Positions 42,284-51,455 of a stretch of DNA of 64,000 nucleotides are shown here, piece by piece. The first letter of the stretch is position 1, and every line of letters starts with the position of its first letter. The stretch comes from Rhodococcus sp. G-MC3 (GTDB lineage: Bacteria > Actinomycetota > Actinomycetes > Mycobacteriales > Mycobacteriaceae). Under the pieces are notes generated by a model that ran no database searches, was not told the origin of the DNA, and saw only the letters and a program-made list of their open reading frames with translations. The DNA is taken from contig NZ_JASISW010000007.1 of NCBI RefSeq assembly GCF_030063335.1, positions 231,873-295,872 of the forward strand. Reading direction: 5' to 3'. Both the position numbers and the translations under genes were made by a program.

Positions 42284-43186
42284 TCAGTCCGAAATCGCTG
42301 CCTGCGTGCGTTCCTCGACGACTCGGTTTGCGGCGAGGAACTCGTCGAGGATGCGGAAGAACAGCTCGGGCTCGTCCAGCTGAGGAAAATGGCCCGCGTT
42401 GGAGAAGATCTCGACCTTCGAGTTGGGAACTTCGCGCCGGATGTTGTCGGCGTGCGAGGCCGGGATCATTCGGTCCTTGCCGCCCCAGATCAACAGGGAC
42501 GCCAGGGCGCCGAACTTCTCGAAATGCTGCTTCGCGCTGACTGTTTGGCCTCGTGGCCCCACCACAGCGCGGGTCGAAGCGAGAAACGCCTCGCGAGAGC
42601 CCTTGTCGGCGACGGTCTGGAACGAGCGCCAGGTTTCTTCCATGCTCTTACCCGGGCGGACGGGCAGTCCCCATTTGCCGAGTTGGCCGATGACGGATTC
42701 GGTGTTCTTGCGAACCCAATCGGACGCCAGCACCGGAAGTACGAGTCCACTGCCCGGTAGTGTCGCGGCCTTGAGCGCCAAACTCACCTCTGGGCCGAGT
42801 CCGCCGCTGCTGACGAGAACGAGGCGGTCGATGCGCTCGGGGAACAGGTAGACGAGTTGCATGACGATTCCGCCGCCGAGCGAGTGGCCGACCATGGGCG
42901 CTGATGCGATGTCGAGATGATCCATCAGATCGCGAATGGTTGCGGCGTGCGAGCTCAGCGAGTAGTCCCCTGACGGCTTGTCCGAGCTGCCATGGCCGAA
43001 CAGGTCCGGTGCGATGACACGGTACTTCTCCGACAGGCGTTCGATCTGGCCTGCCCAAGATTGGTGGGATCCGAGCAGTCCGTGCACCAGGATCACCGGC
43101 GGTCCGTCACCGACGTCGACGTAGCGGAGTACATCTTTGTGAAGTTCGACGGAGTCGAGTTCGTAGGGCGAAATCTGTTCGGTCAT
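42284..43186 (-). CDS. Alpha/beta fold hydrolase
   Basis: A 300-residue hydrolase with Ser in GHSLGGGI, Asp in GGKDRMIP and His in AGHFPQLDEP. VILVHGLLGSHQSW forms the oxyanion region. gaggaggt lies just upstream of the ATG at 43186, so the longer upstream frame is not used. Cap-domain sequence resembles meta-cleavage hydrolases and acyltransferase-like members, but no ring-cleavage gene is near. Probably in one unit with the LON-domain gene. Confidence 0.88.
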   Translation of the reverse strand: MTEQISPYELDSVELHKDVLRYVDVGDGPPVILVHGLLGSHQSWAGQIERLSEKYRVIAPDLFGHGSSDKPSGDYSLSSHAATIRDLMDHLDIASAPMVGHSLGGGIVMQLVYLFPERIDRLVLVSSGGLGPEVSLALKAATLPGSGLVLPVLASDWVRKNTESVIGQLGKWGLPVRPGKSMEETWRSFQTVADKGSREAFLASTRAVVGPRGQTVSAKQHFEKFGALASLLIWGGKDRMIPASHADNIRREVPNSKVEIFSNAGHFPQLDEPELFFRILDEFLAANRVVEERTQAAISD

Positions 43187-43320
43187 CGTTCGTCTACCTC
43201 CTCGAGGCGCATCGGGAGCATTCGTGCTCAACCTACGCGTATCCACCGATCCAGAACAGTCGATGCTCCGGTGAGCTGCGATAGCGTCGGTCAGCGTGGG
43301 TGTGTTGCTGCGCGCAATGG

Positions 43321-45888
43321 TCACTGTGTCGAATCCAATGTTGTGTCGAGGATGGCCGCGACGGTGGCGACCACCGGTTCGCGGACGAGACCGATGTGGT
43401 GGCCTTGGACCTCGGTGATGTCCAGTTCGCCGGTTGCGATAGCGCTCCACGAGCGCCGTTCGGGTGTATTGCTTTCGGTGACGACCACGGTGACCGGTCC
43501 GTCCCACGGCTTCGGTGTGTGTCGTTTGAGAGCCATGCCTCCGATGATTCCGAATGCCAGCCATCGCTCGGTGGCCGGGAAGCGAATCAGTCCCGCGGAT
43601 GCGACTCGCCACGCTCGCTCCAGCACGACCGCGGGGCTGGATTTGAACACTGGGTTGCCCTGATCGGGCGGAGCTGCCACCAAATCGGTGCCGTTGGGAA
43701 GTTTGTCGAGCAGCCAGCGGAACAAGCGAGGGTCCAGCAGAATGACCCGCTCGACGCTCTCGCCCCGGGAACTCAGAATCTCTGCCATTTCCAGCGCGAT
43801 CCATCCGCCGAGCGAGTGGCCCGCCAGTGTGTAGGGCCCGTGCGGCTGCACTTTCTGGATCTCACGGACGTAGGCGCGTGCCGCCCCGGCGATGGTCCGA
43901 TGTGGCAGTGCTCGGGTTTCGAGTCCCTTCGCCTGCAGCGCATAGATTGGGCGGCCCCCCAGTCGACGGGCAAGCGGAGTCAGCCCCACGGCCGGCACGC
44001 CTGCACCTGCGACAACGAACAGCGGAGTCCCCGTGCCCTCCGACCGCAAGGGGACGAGTATCGGGTTGTTGCTCGACCTCGCCGTGTCGCGATCGGCCGC
44101 AGCATGGCGGTCGTCGATGACTCTCGCCAGAGTGCGGACCGTCATGGCGTCGACGAGATCTTCGGCAGCCAGTTCGACGTGAAATGCCACCCGGATCTCG
44201 GCGAGGATCTTGATGGTCACGAGCGATGTCGCACCGAGCTCGGCAAAATCGTCGTCCCGGTGCAACGAGGTCACGTCGAGTTCGCGGGCCACGATGTGAG
44301 CAAGCCAATTCTCCGTTGCGCCGACCAGCACAGCGGTACAGCCCTGCGGATCGCGGTGTGCGGAACTGGGAAGCGCGGCTCGGTCGACCTTGCCGCGCTC
44401 GGTGCGCGGCAGCGCATCGAGTCTGGTGATGTACTTCGGCACCATCCACTCCGGAAGTTGCTCGCGGAGTGCAACGCGAGCATCTGCCTCCGTGCACGCA
44501 TCCCCAACGAAGAACGCCTCCAACTCGGTGATCGAATCGTCCTCGCAGGCTGCGACGAAGGCGTCCGAGAGCCCGTCCAGTGAGCGCAGAGCGCTCTCGA
44601 CCTCGGCCGGTTCCACTTGGTACCCGCGAATATTGACGGCGTCGTCGACGCGGCCGACGAGTTGCAGTACGCCGCGGTCGTCGATACGTCCGACATCACC
44701 GGTCCAATAGCGCCGATGACCCGAGTCTGTGGTGAATCGTTCGCGAGTCTGTTCGGGGAGGTCCAGGTAGCCAACGGCAAGGCACTCGGCCGTGAGTCTG
44801 ATCTGGCCGAGTTCACCTTGTCGAGCAAGCTTGCCATCGGATCGCACGATGTCGAGCGACTTACCGTTCGGCGACATGCCCGCTGCCAGGAAACCCTGCG
44901 GGAGCGGATCGTTGACCCGGTATTTGTGGAATGCGACGGCTCCCGCTTCGGTGGTGGCGTACCAATTGACGAACGTCGCCACACTGCTCGAATCGCCGCG
45001 AAAGGCGATGACGTCCCGAGCGTGAAGCGGTTCTCCGTAGGTGGTGACGAACTTCAGCGACGGAATGATGTTGTCGGGCACGGCGTGCACCGCCCCTGGA
45101 CGAGAGCTTGGTGAATGAGAACTGGAGGTGACGGCGGCGATGCTGCGCACGAGTGATGGGGAGCAGTGCAACGTTGTCAGTGAGTGCTCGGAGATCCATT
45201 CGATGAGACCGTCCGAATGGGTGTTTCTCGGGTCTCGGCAGTAGACGGTCGCGCCGCTCAATATGCCTGCGAACACGGTGTTGATTCCGGCGCCGAAGCT
45301 GACCGGCAGGGCATTCCCGACTCGATCCGATGGCGACAATCCCAACGCCGCACCAACCTCGTACGCCTTGCTGAGGCACATCCGATTGCTCAGGAGAACG
45401 CCCTTGGCTGTGCCCGTCGAACCGGACGTGAACGCAATGAGGGCGATGCGCTCACCGGTGGCGACCGGAAGCGGAATCGACGACTCCTCGACGTTCTCGA
45501 TGTCGCTGCCCTGGACTCTTACCGCATTCGACTGGTCGACGATGTGGTCTCGGCGGATATCGGGAAGCTTCGGGTCGAGGGGGACGAGACCACGCCCTGC
45601 GGCGATGACTCCCAGCATCAGAGTTATCGCTTCTACGGTGCACGTGGTTTCGATCGCGATGGGCCGCGCGACGTCCGGTGCGATCCTGGCGATCTTGCGC
45701 GCGAGCGCGTAAGTCCGGTGCAGCAACCTGTCGAAGGTCACTGCACCGTCCTCGGCCACGAGTGCTGTTGCATGTGGCGTGGTGTAGGCGACTTCGCACA
45801 ATCTGTCCATCAGTGTGTCCCGAGCGTTCGGCCTGCACAGTGGTGCCAACGCGGGATACGTACGCGCGTCCAGGTCCTGGATCGACAT
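43321..45888 (-). CDS. A-T-TE tridomain NRPS-like enzyme
   Basis: An 855-residue single module: adenylation domain (about residues 25-520), thiolation domain (Ser555 in ELGATSL, the phosphopantetheine site) and thioesterase (Ser692 in GHSLGG). A3 FTSGSTGTAKG, A5 NWYATTEAG, A7 YWTGDVGR, A8 RGYQVEPAEVES and A10 TERGKVDR are intact. There is no condensation domain. The A4 region (PVSFGAGINT) lacks the Asp that binds the alpha-amino group, so the substrate may be a keto, hydroxy or aryl acid. It stands alone; aaggagag precedes the ATG. Confidence 0.9.
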   Translation of the reverse strand: MSIQDLDARTYPALAPLCRPNARDTLMDRLCEVAYTTPHATALVAEDGAVTFDRLLHRTYALARKIARIAPDVARPIAIETTCTVEAITLMLGVIAAGRGLVPLDPKLPDIRRDHIVDQSNAVRVQGSDIENVEESSIPLPVATGERIALIAFTSGSTGTAKGVLLSNRMCLSKAYEVGAALGLSPSDRVGNALPVSFGAGINTVFAGILSGATVYCRDPRNTHSDGLIEWISEHSLTTLHCSPSLVRSIAAVTSSSHSPSSRPGAVHAVPDNIIPSLKFVTTYGEPLHARDVIAFRGDSSSVATFVNWYATTEAGAVAFHKYRVNDPLPQGFLAAGMSPNGKSLDIVRSDGKLARQGELGQIRLTAECLAVGYLDLPEQTRERFTTDSGHRRYWTGDVGRIDDRGVLQLVGRVDDAVNIRGYQVEPAEVESALRSLDGLSDAFVAACEDDSITELEAFFVGDACTEADARVALREQLPEWMVPKYITRLDALPRTERGKVDRAALPSSAHRDPQGCTAVLVGATENWLAHIVARELDVTSLHRDDDFAELGATSLVTIKILAEIRVAFHVELAAEDLVDAMTVRTLARVIDDRHAAADRDTARSSNNPILVPLRSEGTGTPLFVVAGAGVPAVGLTPLARRLGGRPIYALQAKGLETRALPHRTIAGAARAYVREIQKVQPHGPYTLAGHSLGGWIALEMAEILSSRGESVERVILLDPRLFRWLLDKLPNGTDLVAAPPDQGNPVFKSSPAVVLERAWRVASAGLIRFPATERWLAFGIIGGMALKRHTPKPWDGPVTVVVTESNTPERRSWSAIATGELDITEVQGHHIGLVREPVVATVAAILDTTLDSTQ

Positions 45889-46024
45889 GGCTCTCCTTGC
45901 GCGTGCGTGCAGAATGGTCGGGTTCTCGGATGAAAACCATCATCAAGTCTGTTTTACACCTTCAAGGTAGCCGCGTGGTCCTTTTACGCGCAACTTCTAC
46001 GGACAGATCGTCCGAGAACGTGTG

Positions 46025-48550
46025 TCAAGCCCCGGTGATCGCCTCCAGAGGGCGCGTGCGAGCGGCCTGAATTGCAGGCCACAGTGCTGCGAGTACGCCG
46101 ACGACGGCCGATCCGACGAGCATCGCCAGCAGTTGGCCCCAGGGCACGGTCAACGTGCTCAGTCCTTCGTCTCGGAGCGTCCGGACGAATCCCCAGCCGA
46201 AGACCACACCGAGGGCCAGCCCGACGATCGCCCCGAACAGGGCAATGAGCATCGACTCTAGGTAGATGGTCCTCCGTACCTGCGGACGTTGCATGCCGAC
46301 AGCGCGCAGCATCCCGATTTCGCGGCGCCGTTCGACCACCGACAACGCGAGGGTGTTGACGATGCCGAGGATCGCGATGACCACTGCGAGCGCCAGCAGG
46401 CCGTACAGCACTGCAAGCAGGGTATCGATCTGCTGACTCTGCGAGCCCTTGAATTCCTCGCGGTCCTGCACCTGTACGACGATGAACGGCTTGGTTGCCG
46501 CTTCCAGATCGGTACGTAGCGTCTCCAGGTCGGTACCGGGCGCGGCGCCGACGAGGACGACGATGTCGGACCGCAGAATGCTCGGTATCACCTGTTCGTA
46601 GACATCCTCGGACACCAGCCAGTTGCCGAGAAGTTGGCTGTCCTGATAGACGCCGGTCACGGTGACGGGTACTTGCTTGCCGTCGACGGTGTCCAGTCGG
46701 GTGTTGGTTCCGAGTTGCCAGCCCTTCTCTTCCGCGTAGGTCTGCGACACGGCGATGCTGTCCCCGCTGAGTTCGCCTGTCCCGGCGGTGACGGTGAGAT
46801 CGAACAAGCCGGCGGGACTTCCGTCCAGTGCGACTCCGAAAGTCGACTCGTCGTCGATGTCCACCGACACCGGGTGCAGGATGGCGACATGGTCGACGCC
46901 CGGCACGGAACGCGCGGCGATGCCTGCCCCTGTCGGAACTCCGATCTGTTGCGGGCCACTGAAGATGTAGTCGGCCTCGATACCGTTGTCGACGAGGGCG
47001 TCGACGCTTGCCTTCGCAGTCGATCCGAGCACTCCGATCACCGATACGAGCATCAGACCGAGCATGAGGGCGAACGCGGTCGCCGCGGTGCGCCGCGGGT
47101 TTCGGACGGAGTTGGTGCGTGCGAGTCGGCCGATCGGTCCGAACGGCTTCGTGAGTACCGAACCGAGTGCTCCGACGATCGGCCTCGACAGCGAGGGCGC
47201 GGCCAGCGAGACCGCGATGATGATGGCCACAGCCCCTGCGCCGACCGTTGCTGCGGCGCCGCCGCCGGTGGACTGTGCACCGACGACAATGCCTGCGGCT
47301 CCGATCGCTGCGAGCACGGCGCCGATGATCGTCCGCGTTCGTAGGCTGTCTCCGGCGGAGGCGAACTCTTCGCGCATGGCGGCGACCGGGGGAATCTTCG
47401 CGGCCCTGCGTGCGGGCGCGTAGGCGCTGAGAACCGTCACGATGATGCCGACGGCAAACGCAACGATCACGGTTCTCGGTTCGAGAGCCAATGTGCCGCT
47501 GGGCAATCCGAGATCGAATGCATTCAGTAGTGCGCGGAGGCCATAGGCCAGGCCGATGCCGCCCGCGAAGCCGAGTGCGCTACCGATAGCACCGACGACG
47601 AGTGCTTCGAGCACGACGGACCGGCTGACCTGGCTTCGGCTCGCGCCGATAGCCCGCAGCAGTGCGAGCTCGCGAACGCGCTGGGCCACGATCATCGAGA
47701 ACGTGTTGTAGATGATGAACGTGCCGACCAGCAGTGCGATTCCGCCGAAAGCGAGAAGGAAGTAATTGACGAACGAGAGCGCCTGCTCGATTTCTGCCTG
47801 CGCTTCTGCGCGGACGTCGTCGGCCGTCTGAACCTTCAGATCCGGCAGGGCGGCAGCGACCTCGTCGCGTAGTTCGTTCTGAGCTACTCCAGTGCCGGCG
47901 ATGTCGTAGTACTGGACGTGTGTACCGTCCGAGAACAGTTCGTTCGCTTGGCTTTCCGTGAACTGTAGACCGATGTACCCACCGGATTCGACAGCAGTGT
48001 CGTAGACGCCGGTGACCACGACATCGATCGTGCCCTTGGATGGCACGAGGACCTGAGTTCGATCGCCGACGCCGAGGCCGGAACGGGTGGCTCCGCCTTC
48101 GTTGATCGCGACCTCGCCCGGTGCGATCGGGGCCGTTCCCTGAGCGAAGACAGCGTCCTCGCCCAGGCGCTGGTCCGCTGGGATGTAGGCCTCACCGATG
48201 GTCGGGGCGCCACCCGACTGGACAGCCGACCCGGACTTGTCGAGGAGCACGATCTGACCGCTCACGTAGGGCACCACGGCGCGGACGTCTCGAAGCGCCG
48301 AGATGACGGCGGCGTCGTCGACGGGTACCCCGCTGGAGCGGGCGTCCTCGGCGCTCACGCGGACGTCTGCGCCCTGGGCCGTGTCGGAGAATATCGAGGA
48401 GAACGTGCGCTGCAGGGTGTCGGTGAACACGAAAGAGCCTGCGACGAAAGCAGTTCCGAGCACAACGGACAGAACTGTCAGGGCAAGTCGGACCTTGTGG
48501 GCGGCGAGGTTTCGCAGTGAAACCTTCCGCATCGGATTGCTGGTCGACAT
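46025..48550 (-). CDS. FtsX-type ABC transporter permease (MacB-like)
   Basis: An 841-residue permease with an N-terminal TM (VRLALTVLSVVLGTAFVAGSF), a large extracytoplasmic MacB-like region, an FtsX core near residues 265-385, a second TM block near 420-510, another external region, and a C-terminal FtsX core near 715-835 (ALSVVERRREIGMLRAVGMQRPQVRR). This duplicated layout is typical of actinobacterial lipid, peptide or drug exporters. The ATP-binding gene lies one base upstream, so they form one transporter. Confidence 0.92.
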   Translation of the reverse strand: MSTSNPMRKVSLRNLAAHKVRLALTVLSVVLGTAFVAGSFVFTDTLQRTFSSIFSDTAQGADVRVSAEDARSSGVPVDDAAVISALRDVRAVVPYVSGQIVLLDKSGSAVQSGGAPTIGEAYIPADQRLGEDAVFAQGTAPIAPGEVAINEGGATRSGLGVGDRTQVLVPSKGTIDVVVTGVYDTAVESGGYIGLQFTESQANELFSDGTHVQYYDIAGTGVAQNELRDEVAAALPDLKVQTADDVRAEAQAEIEQALSFVNYFLLAFGGIALLVGTFIIYNTFSMIVAQRVRELALLRAIGASRSQVSRSVVLEALVVGAIGSALGFAGGIGLAYGLRALLNAFDLGLPSGTLALEPRTVIVAFAVGIIVTVLSAYAPARRAAKIPPVAAMREEFASAGDSLRTRTIIGAVLAAIGAAGIVVGAQSTGGGAAATVGAGAVAIIIAVSLAAPSLSRPIVGALGSVLTKPFGPIGRLARTNSVRNPRRTAATAFALMLGLMLVSVIGVLGSTAKASVDALVDNGIEADYIFSGPQQIGVPTGAGIAARSVPGVDHVAILHPVSVDIDDESTFGVALDGSPAGLFDLTVTAGTGELSGDSIAVSQTYAEEKGWQLGTNTRLDTVDGKQVPVTVTGVYQDSQLLGNWLVSEDVYEQVIPSILRSDIVVLVGAAPGTDLETLRTDLEAATKPFIVVQVQDREEFKGSQSQQIDTLLAVLYGLLALAVVIAILGIVNTLALSVVERRREIGMLRAVGMQRPQVRRTIYLESMLIALFGAIVGLALGVVFGWGFVRTLRDEGLSTLTVPWGQLLAMLVGSAVVGVLAALWPAIQAARTRPLEAITGA

Positions 48551-48551
48551 C

Positions 48552-49283
48552 TCAGACCGTCTCCAGCTGCTTCATGCGGTCCAGAACCGTGTCGGCGGTG
48601 GGGTTCGCGAGGTGGTCGATGACGGCACCGTCGGCGAGGAACACCACCCGATCGGCGTAGCTGGCGGCACGCGGGTCATGGGTGACGATGACGACGGTCT
48701 GATCGAACTCGTCCGCGGCGGCGCGCAGAATGCCCAACACCTCACCCGAGGAACGCGAATCGAGGTTGCCGGTCGGCTCGTCGCCGAAGACGATGTCCGG
48801 TCGACCGGCCAGGGCGCGGGCGCAGGCGACGCGCTGCTGCTGACCGCCGGACAGCTCGCTGGGACGGTGATCGAGTCGATCGCGCAACCCCAGGCGGTCG
48901 ACGACGGTGTCGAGCCACTCCTGATCGTGCGCACGTCCCGCGATGTCGAGTGGCAGCGTGATGTTCTCGAGCGCCGTGAGCGTCGGGACTAGATTGAACG
49001 ACTGGAACACGAAACCGATTCGGTCTCTGCGCAATCCCGTCATCTGCTTGTCGCTCAAATCGGTCAGCTCGGTGTCACCGATCGTGACGGTGCCCGAGGT
49101 GGCGCTGTCCAGCCCGGCGAGGCAGTGCATCAGGGTTGATTTGCCCGAACCCGACGGTCCCATGATGGCCGTGAACTCGCCGCGGGCGAACTCGACGCTC
49201 ACCTCTCGCAGTGCATGAACCTGTGTGTCCCCCGTGCCGTACGTCTTCGTGAGTGCTTTCGCGCTGGCGGCGATATCGGTCAT
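48552..49283 (-). CDS. ABC transporter ATP-binding protein (MacB/LolD type)
   Basis: A 243-residue ATPase. Walker A GPSGSGKSTL (near residue 42), Q-loop FVFQSFNLVP, signature LSGGQQQR, Walker B IVFGDEPTGNLD and the switch His in VTHDPRA are complete. It powers the FtsX permease encoded immediately downstream. The start lies 75 bp from the divergent endonuclease IV gene, with a palindrome between. Confidence 0.94.
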   Translation of the reverse strand: MTDIAASAKALTKTYGTGDTQVHALREVSVEFARGEFTAIMGPSGSGKSTLMHCLAGLDSATSGTVTIGDTELTDLSDKQMTGLRRDRIGFVFQSFNLVPTLTALENITLPLDIAGRAHDQEWLDTVVDRLGLRDRLDHRPSELSGGQQQRVACARALAGRPDIVFGDEPTGNLDSRSSGEVLGILRAAADEFDQTVVIVTHDPRAASYADRVVFLADGAVIDHLANPTADTVLDRMKQLETV

Positions 49284-49312
49284 GCTGACAGTGTTTCAGT
49301 GTTTTCGGCCCT

Positions 49313-49340
49313 CCACTATCGGGGGACACCCTGATAGTGG
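49313..49340. promoter_or_regulatory. Palindrome between the ABC operon and the endonuclease IV gene
   Basis: ccactatc and gatagtgg are exact reverse complements 12 bp apart, with partial pairing (ggg/ccc) inside. The position between divergent starts suits a dimeric repressor site serving both. Confidence 0.5.
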
Positions 49341-49357
49341 AGCTTTACTATGGCCAT

Positions 49358-50122
49358 ATGCGCATCGGAGCCCACGTTCGTGACAGTGCCGACCCTCTCG
49401 GTTCCGCAGCAAGCTTCGGAGTCGATTTCGTACAGATGTTCCTGACGGACCCGCAGAAGTGGGAGAAGCTGAAGCCGCATCCTCAGGGCGAGGAGCTGAA
49501 GGCGAGCGCCGTCGACGTCGTCGTGCACAGCTCGTATGTGCTCAACGTCGCGAGCTTGAACAACCGAATTCGCATCCCGTCACGCAAGGCCGTTATCGAA
49601 CAGGCGGCGGCAGCAGCCGAGATCGGGGCGATCGGACTCGTCGTGCACGGCGGTCACGTGCGCGACGGCGAGGACACCGCGAAGGGGTTCGAGAACTGGC
49701 GAAAACTGTTCGAGCGTCAGGCGGGTGAAGGCGGCTTCGGTGTCCCGATCTTCATCGAGAACACCGCAGGCGGCGACTTCGCGATGGCACGCCGTTTCGA
49801 CGACATCGCACGGCTGTGGGATGCGGTCGGCGAGTTCGGGGCAGGCTTCTGCCTCGACACCTGTCATGCGTGGGCGGGCGGTGAAGACTTGGTGGGCGTC
49901 GTCGATCGAATCAAGGCCATCACCGGTCGAATCGATCTGGTGCACCTGAACAATTCGCGCGACGAGTTCGACTCGGCACGAGACCGTCATGCCAATCTCG
50001 CCGGCGGAACCATCGACGCGGAGGTTCTGACGGCCGTGGCCGAGGCATCGGGAGCCCCGGTCATTCTGGAAACGCCCGCCGAAGGACTCGCTGACGATGT
50101 GACACTGCTGAAGGGGCTCTGA
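49358..50122 (+). CDS. nfo: Deoxyribonuclease IV (AP endonuclease, Nfo family)
   Basis: A 254-residue TIM-barrel endonuclease for abasic sites in base-excision repair. Zinc-ligand motifs are VHSSYVLN, VHGGHV, IENTAGG, CLDTCHAW, HLNNSRDEF, DRHANLAGG and ILETP. It is slightly shorter than E. coli Nfo, as is usual in this group. The ATG at 49358 is chosen because MRIGAHV is the family start. Its stop lies inside a 23-bp duplicated segment. Confidence 0.92.
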   Translation: MRIGAHVRDSADPLGSAASFGVDFVQMFLTDPQKWEKLKPHPQGEELKASAVDVVVHSSYVLNVASLNNRIRIPSRKAVIEQAAAAAEIGAIGLVVHGGHVRDGEDTAKGFENWRKLFERQAGEGGFGVPIFIENTAGGDFAMARRFDDIARLWDAVGEFGAGFCLDTCHAWAGGEDLVGVVDRIKAITGRIDLVHLNNSRDEFDSARDRHANLAGGTIDAEVLTAVAEASGAPVILETPAEGLADDVTLLKGL

Positions 50123-50162
50123 CGGGGATCTCCCCACTACTCTGACGGGGCTCTCCCCACTA
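50117..50162. repeat. 23-bp direct duplication spanning two convergent stop codons
   Basis: A unit beginning ctctgacgggg and ending tctccccacta occurs twice in tandem with one difference. The first contains the endonuclease IV stop and the second ends in the stop of the convergent gene. Confidence 0.92.
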
Positions 50163-50816
50163 GACGAACGTGGCGAGTGTCTTTTCCCAGAAGCGCTCGA
50201 AATCGTCGACGTCGCTTCGTGTGAAGATCCGGCTGTTCCAGCGGAATTTCGCATCGACGGTGGTCACTCCGTCGGACTCGTTGACATCGCACGTCACGGT
50301 GAGGCTGTGCTGCAGAGCCAATTCATCGTCGGGGAGTCGGGAGCTGCTGCCGTACCTGAACGCGATCTGTGCTCCGGATTTCCTGGCGAGTGCAGCGGCG
50401 GTGTGCTTCGCAGCCTCGAAATCGTTGCCGTCATAGGGAGCAACCGCAACGCGGCGACGGACCTCGGCTGCGAGAACGGCAGCGTCTCCGCTGGTCGGCA
50501 GACGCACCGGGAACAAAGGCGTGTCCGAGTTCGCTTCGATATCGACGAGCACTCCGGAGACGCAGCTACGGCAGCGGTCACTCTGCCACGCACCGACGGT
50601 GGCCGCGAGAACAGTGAGCAACATGGTCGCGGAGGGATGTTCTGCGCCGGCCCTTGCATACTGAGTACTGGTCTCGGTGACGACGGAGGAGCCGATCGTG
50701 TCGATCGTCGGATCTGTCCGACGACAACCGAAAGAGCGTTCCTCGGGTGTCAGCACTGCTGTCCAATAGGGAATCTGCGCTGAGAGGCCGTCGTGGTCGA
50801 TCGTCACTGTGAGCAC
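50160..50816 (-). CDS. Condensation-domain-like protein with upstream iron box
   Basis: A 218-residue protein that reads like the C-terminal half of an NRPS condensation/acyltransferase fold: LFPVRLPTSGDAAVLAAEVRRRV, then a closing FRWNSRIFTRSDVDDFERFWEKTLATFV. The HHxxxDG catalytic motif is absent. An IdeR/DtxR-type box lies 28 bp upstream of the GTG start, so low iron should induce it. That pattern suggests a role in siderophore assembly or export (inference). The family assignment is tentative. Confidence 0.6.
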   Translation of the reverse strand: MLTVTIDHDGLSAQIPYWTAVLTPEERSFGCRRTDPTIDTIGSSVVTETSTQYARAGAEHPSATMLLTVLAATVGAWQSDRCRSCVSGVLVDIEANSDTPLFPVRLPTSGDAAVLAAEVRRRVAVAPYDGNDFEAAKHTAAALARKSGAQIAFRYGSSSRLPDDELALQHSLTVTCDVNESDGVTTVDAKFRWNSRIFTRSDVDDFERFWEKTLATFV

Positions 50817-50844
50817 CGCACCGCCTTCGAATCTCGCGTCGTCA

Positions 50845-50863
50845 TATCGCTAGCCTTACCTAA
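50845..50863 (-). promoter_or_regulatory. IdeR/DtxR iron box
   Basis: On the minus strand, ttaggtaaggctagcgata matches the 19-bp actinobacterial iron-box consensus at 14 of 19 positions, with a nearly perfect left half. It lies just upstream of the condensation-like gene. Confidence 0.6.
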
Positions 50864-50909
50864 CCTTTTGCCACTGTAGCGATGAACGCGTTCGATAGCG
50901 AGTGAACAT

Positions 50910-51455
50910 TCAGAACAGCAGGTGAGGAACGATGGGCGGCTGCTCGAGATCGCCGGAGTCGATGTTGCTCAGCAGAGAATCCGACCAATTCAGAAGACCC
51001 GCCACGTCGAGTCCGTACGGCGGATCCACCTCGTAGCCGCGGATACGGTCGTGGCCCTGACCGAGCAGCGACACGGCGCCGACGAGGTTCCCGCGCATCA
51101 GATGAGTGAGCCCGACGGCGAGCTGGGCAAGGCCCTGCCACAGCATCCGCTCCGGTTCGGGCGAGTCCTTCCAGGTGCCTTCGAGGATCTCGTGAGCGTG
51201 GAACGGCATCCCAGCGTCGAGGAGTTCCTGGGCTTTCGCGATGGACTCCTCGGGCGGGAGCCTGAGATCGTCGGGAATCCGCGGAGCGCCGACGGAGCCC
51301 CGGGGAAGCGGCCTTCCCAGGCCGTCGCGGGGGCGTCCGTTCAGGGGTTTACCGGTGCTGTCCCGTTCCCGCTGCTGCTGGTGTGCTGGCGCTTTCGGTG
51401 ACGCTGCTTTCTGTGACGCTGCTTTCGGTGCTGGTGCTTTTCGTGATGCTGGCAT
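50910..51455 (-). CDS. DUF309 domain protein
   Basis: Up to 181 residues. The DUF309 core FHAHEILEGTWKDSPEPERMLWQGLAQLAVGLTHLMRGN is clear at residues 84-122. The preceding RPRDGLGRPLPRGS is also common in actinobacterial members. The first 35 residues (Ala/Lys/Pro-rich) lie in the region overlapping the 3' end of the upstream MFS gene, so the true start may be later. Function unknown. Confidence 0.78.
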   Translation of the reverse strand: MPASRKAPAPKAASQKAASPKAPAHQQQRERDSTGKPLNGRPRDGLGRPLPRGSVGAPRIPDDLRLPPEESIAKAQELLDAGMPFHAHEILEGTWKDSPEPERMLWQGLAQLAVGLTHLMRGNLVGAVSLLGQGHDRIRGYEVDPPYGLDVAGLLNWSDSLLSNIDSGDLEQPPIVPHLLF

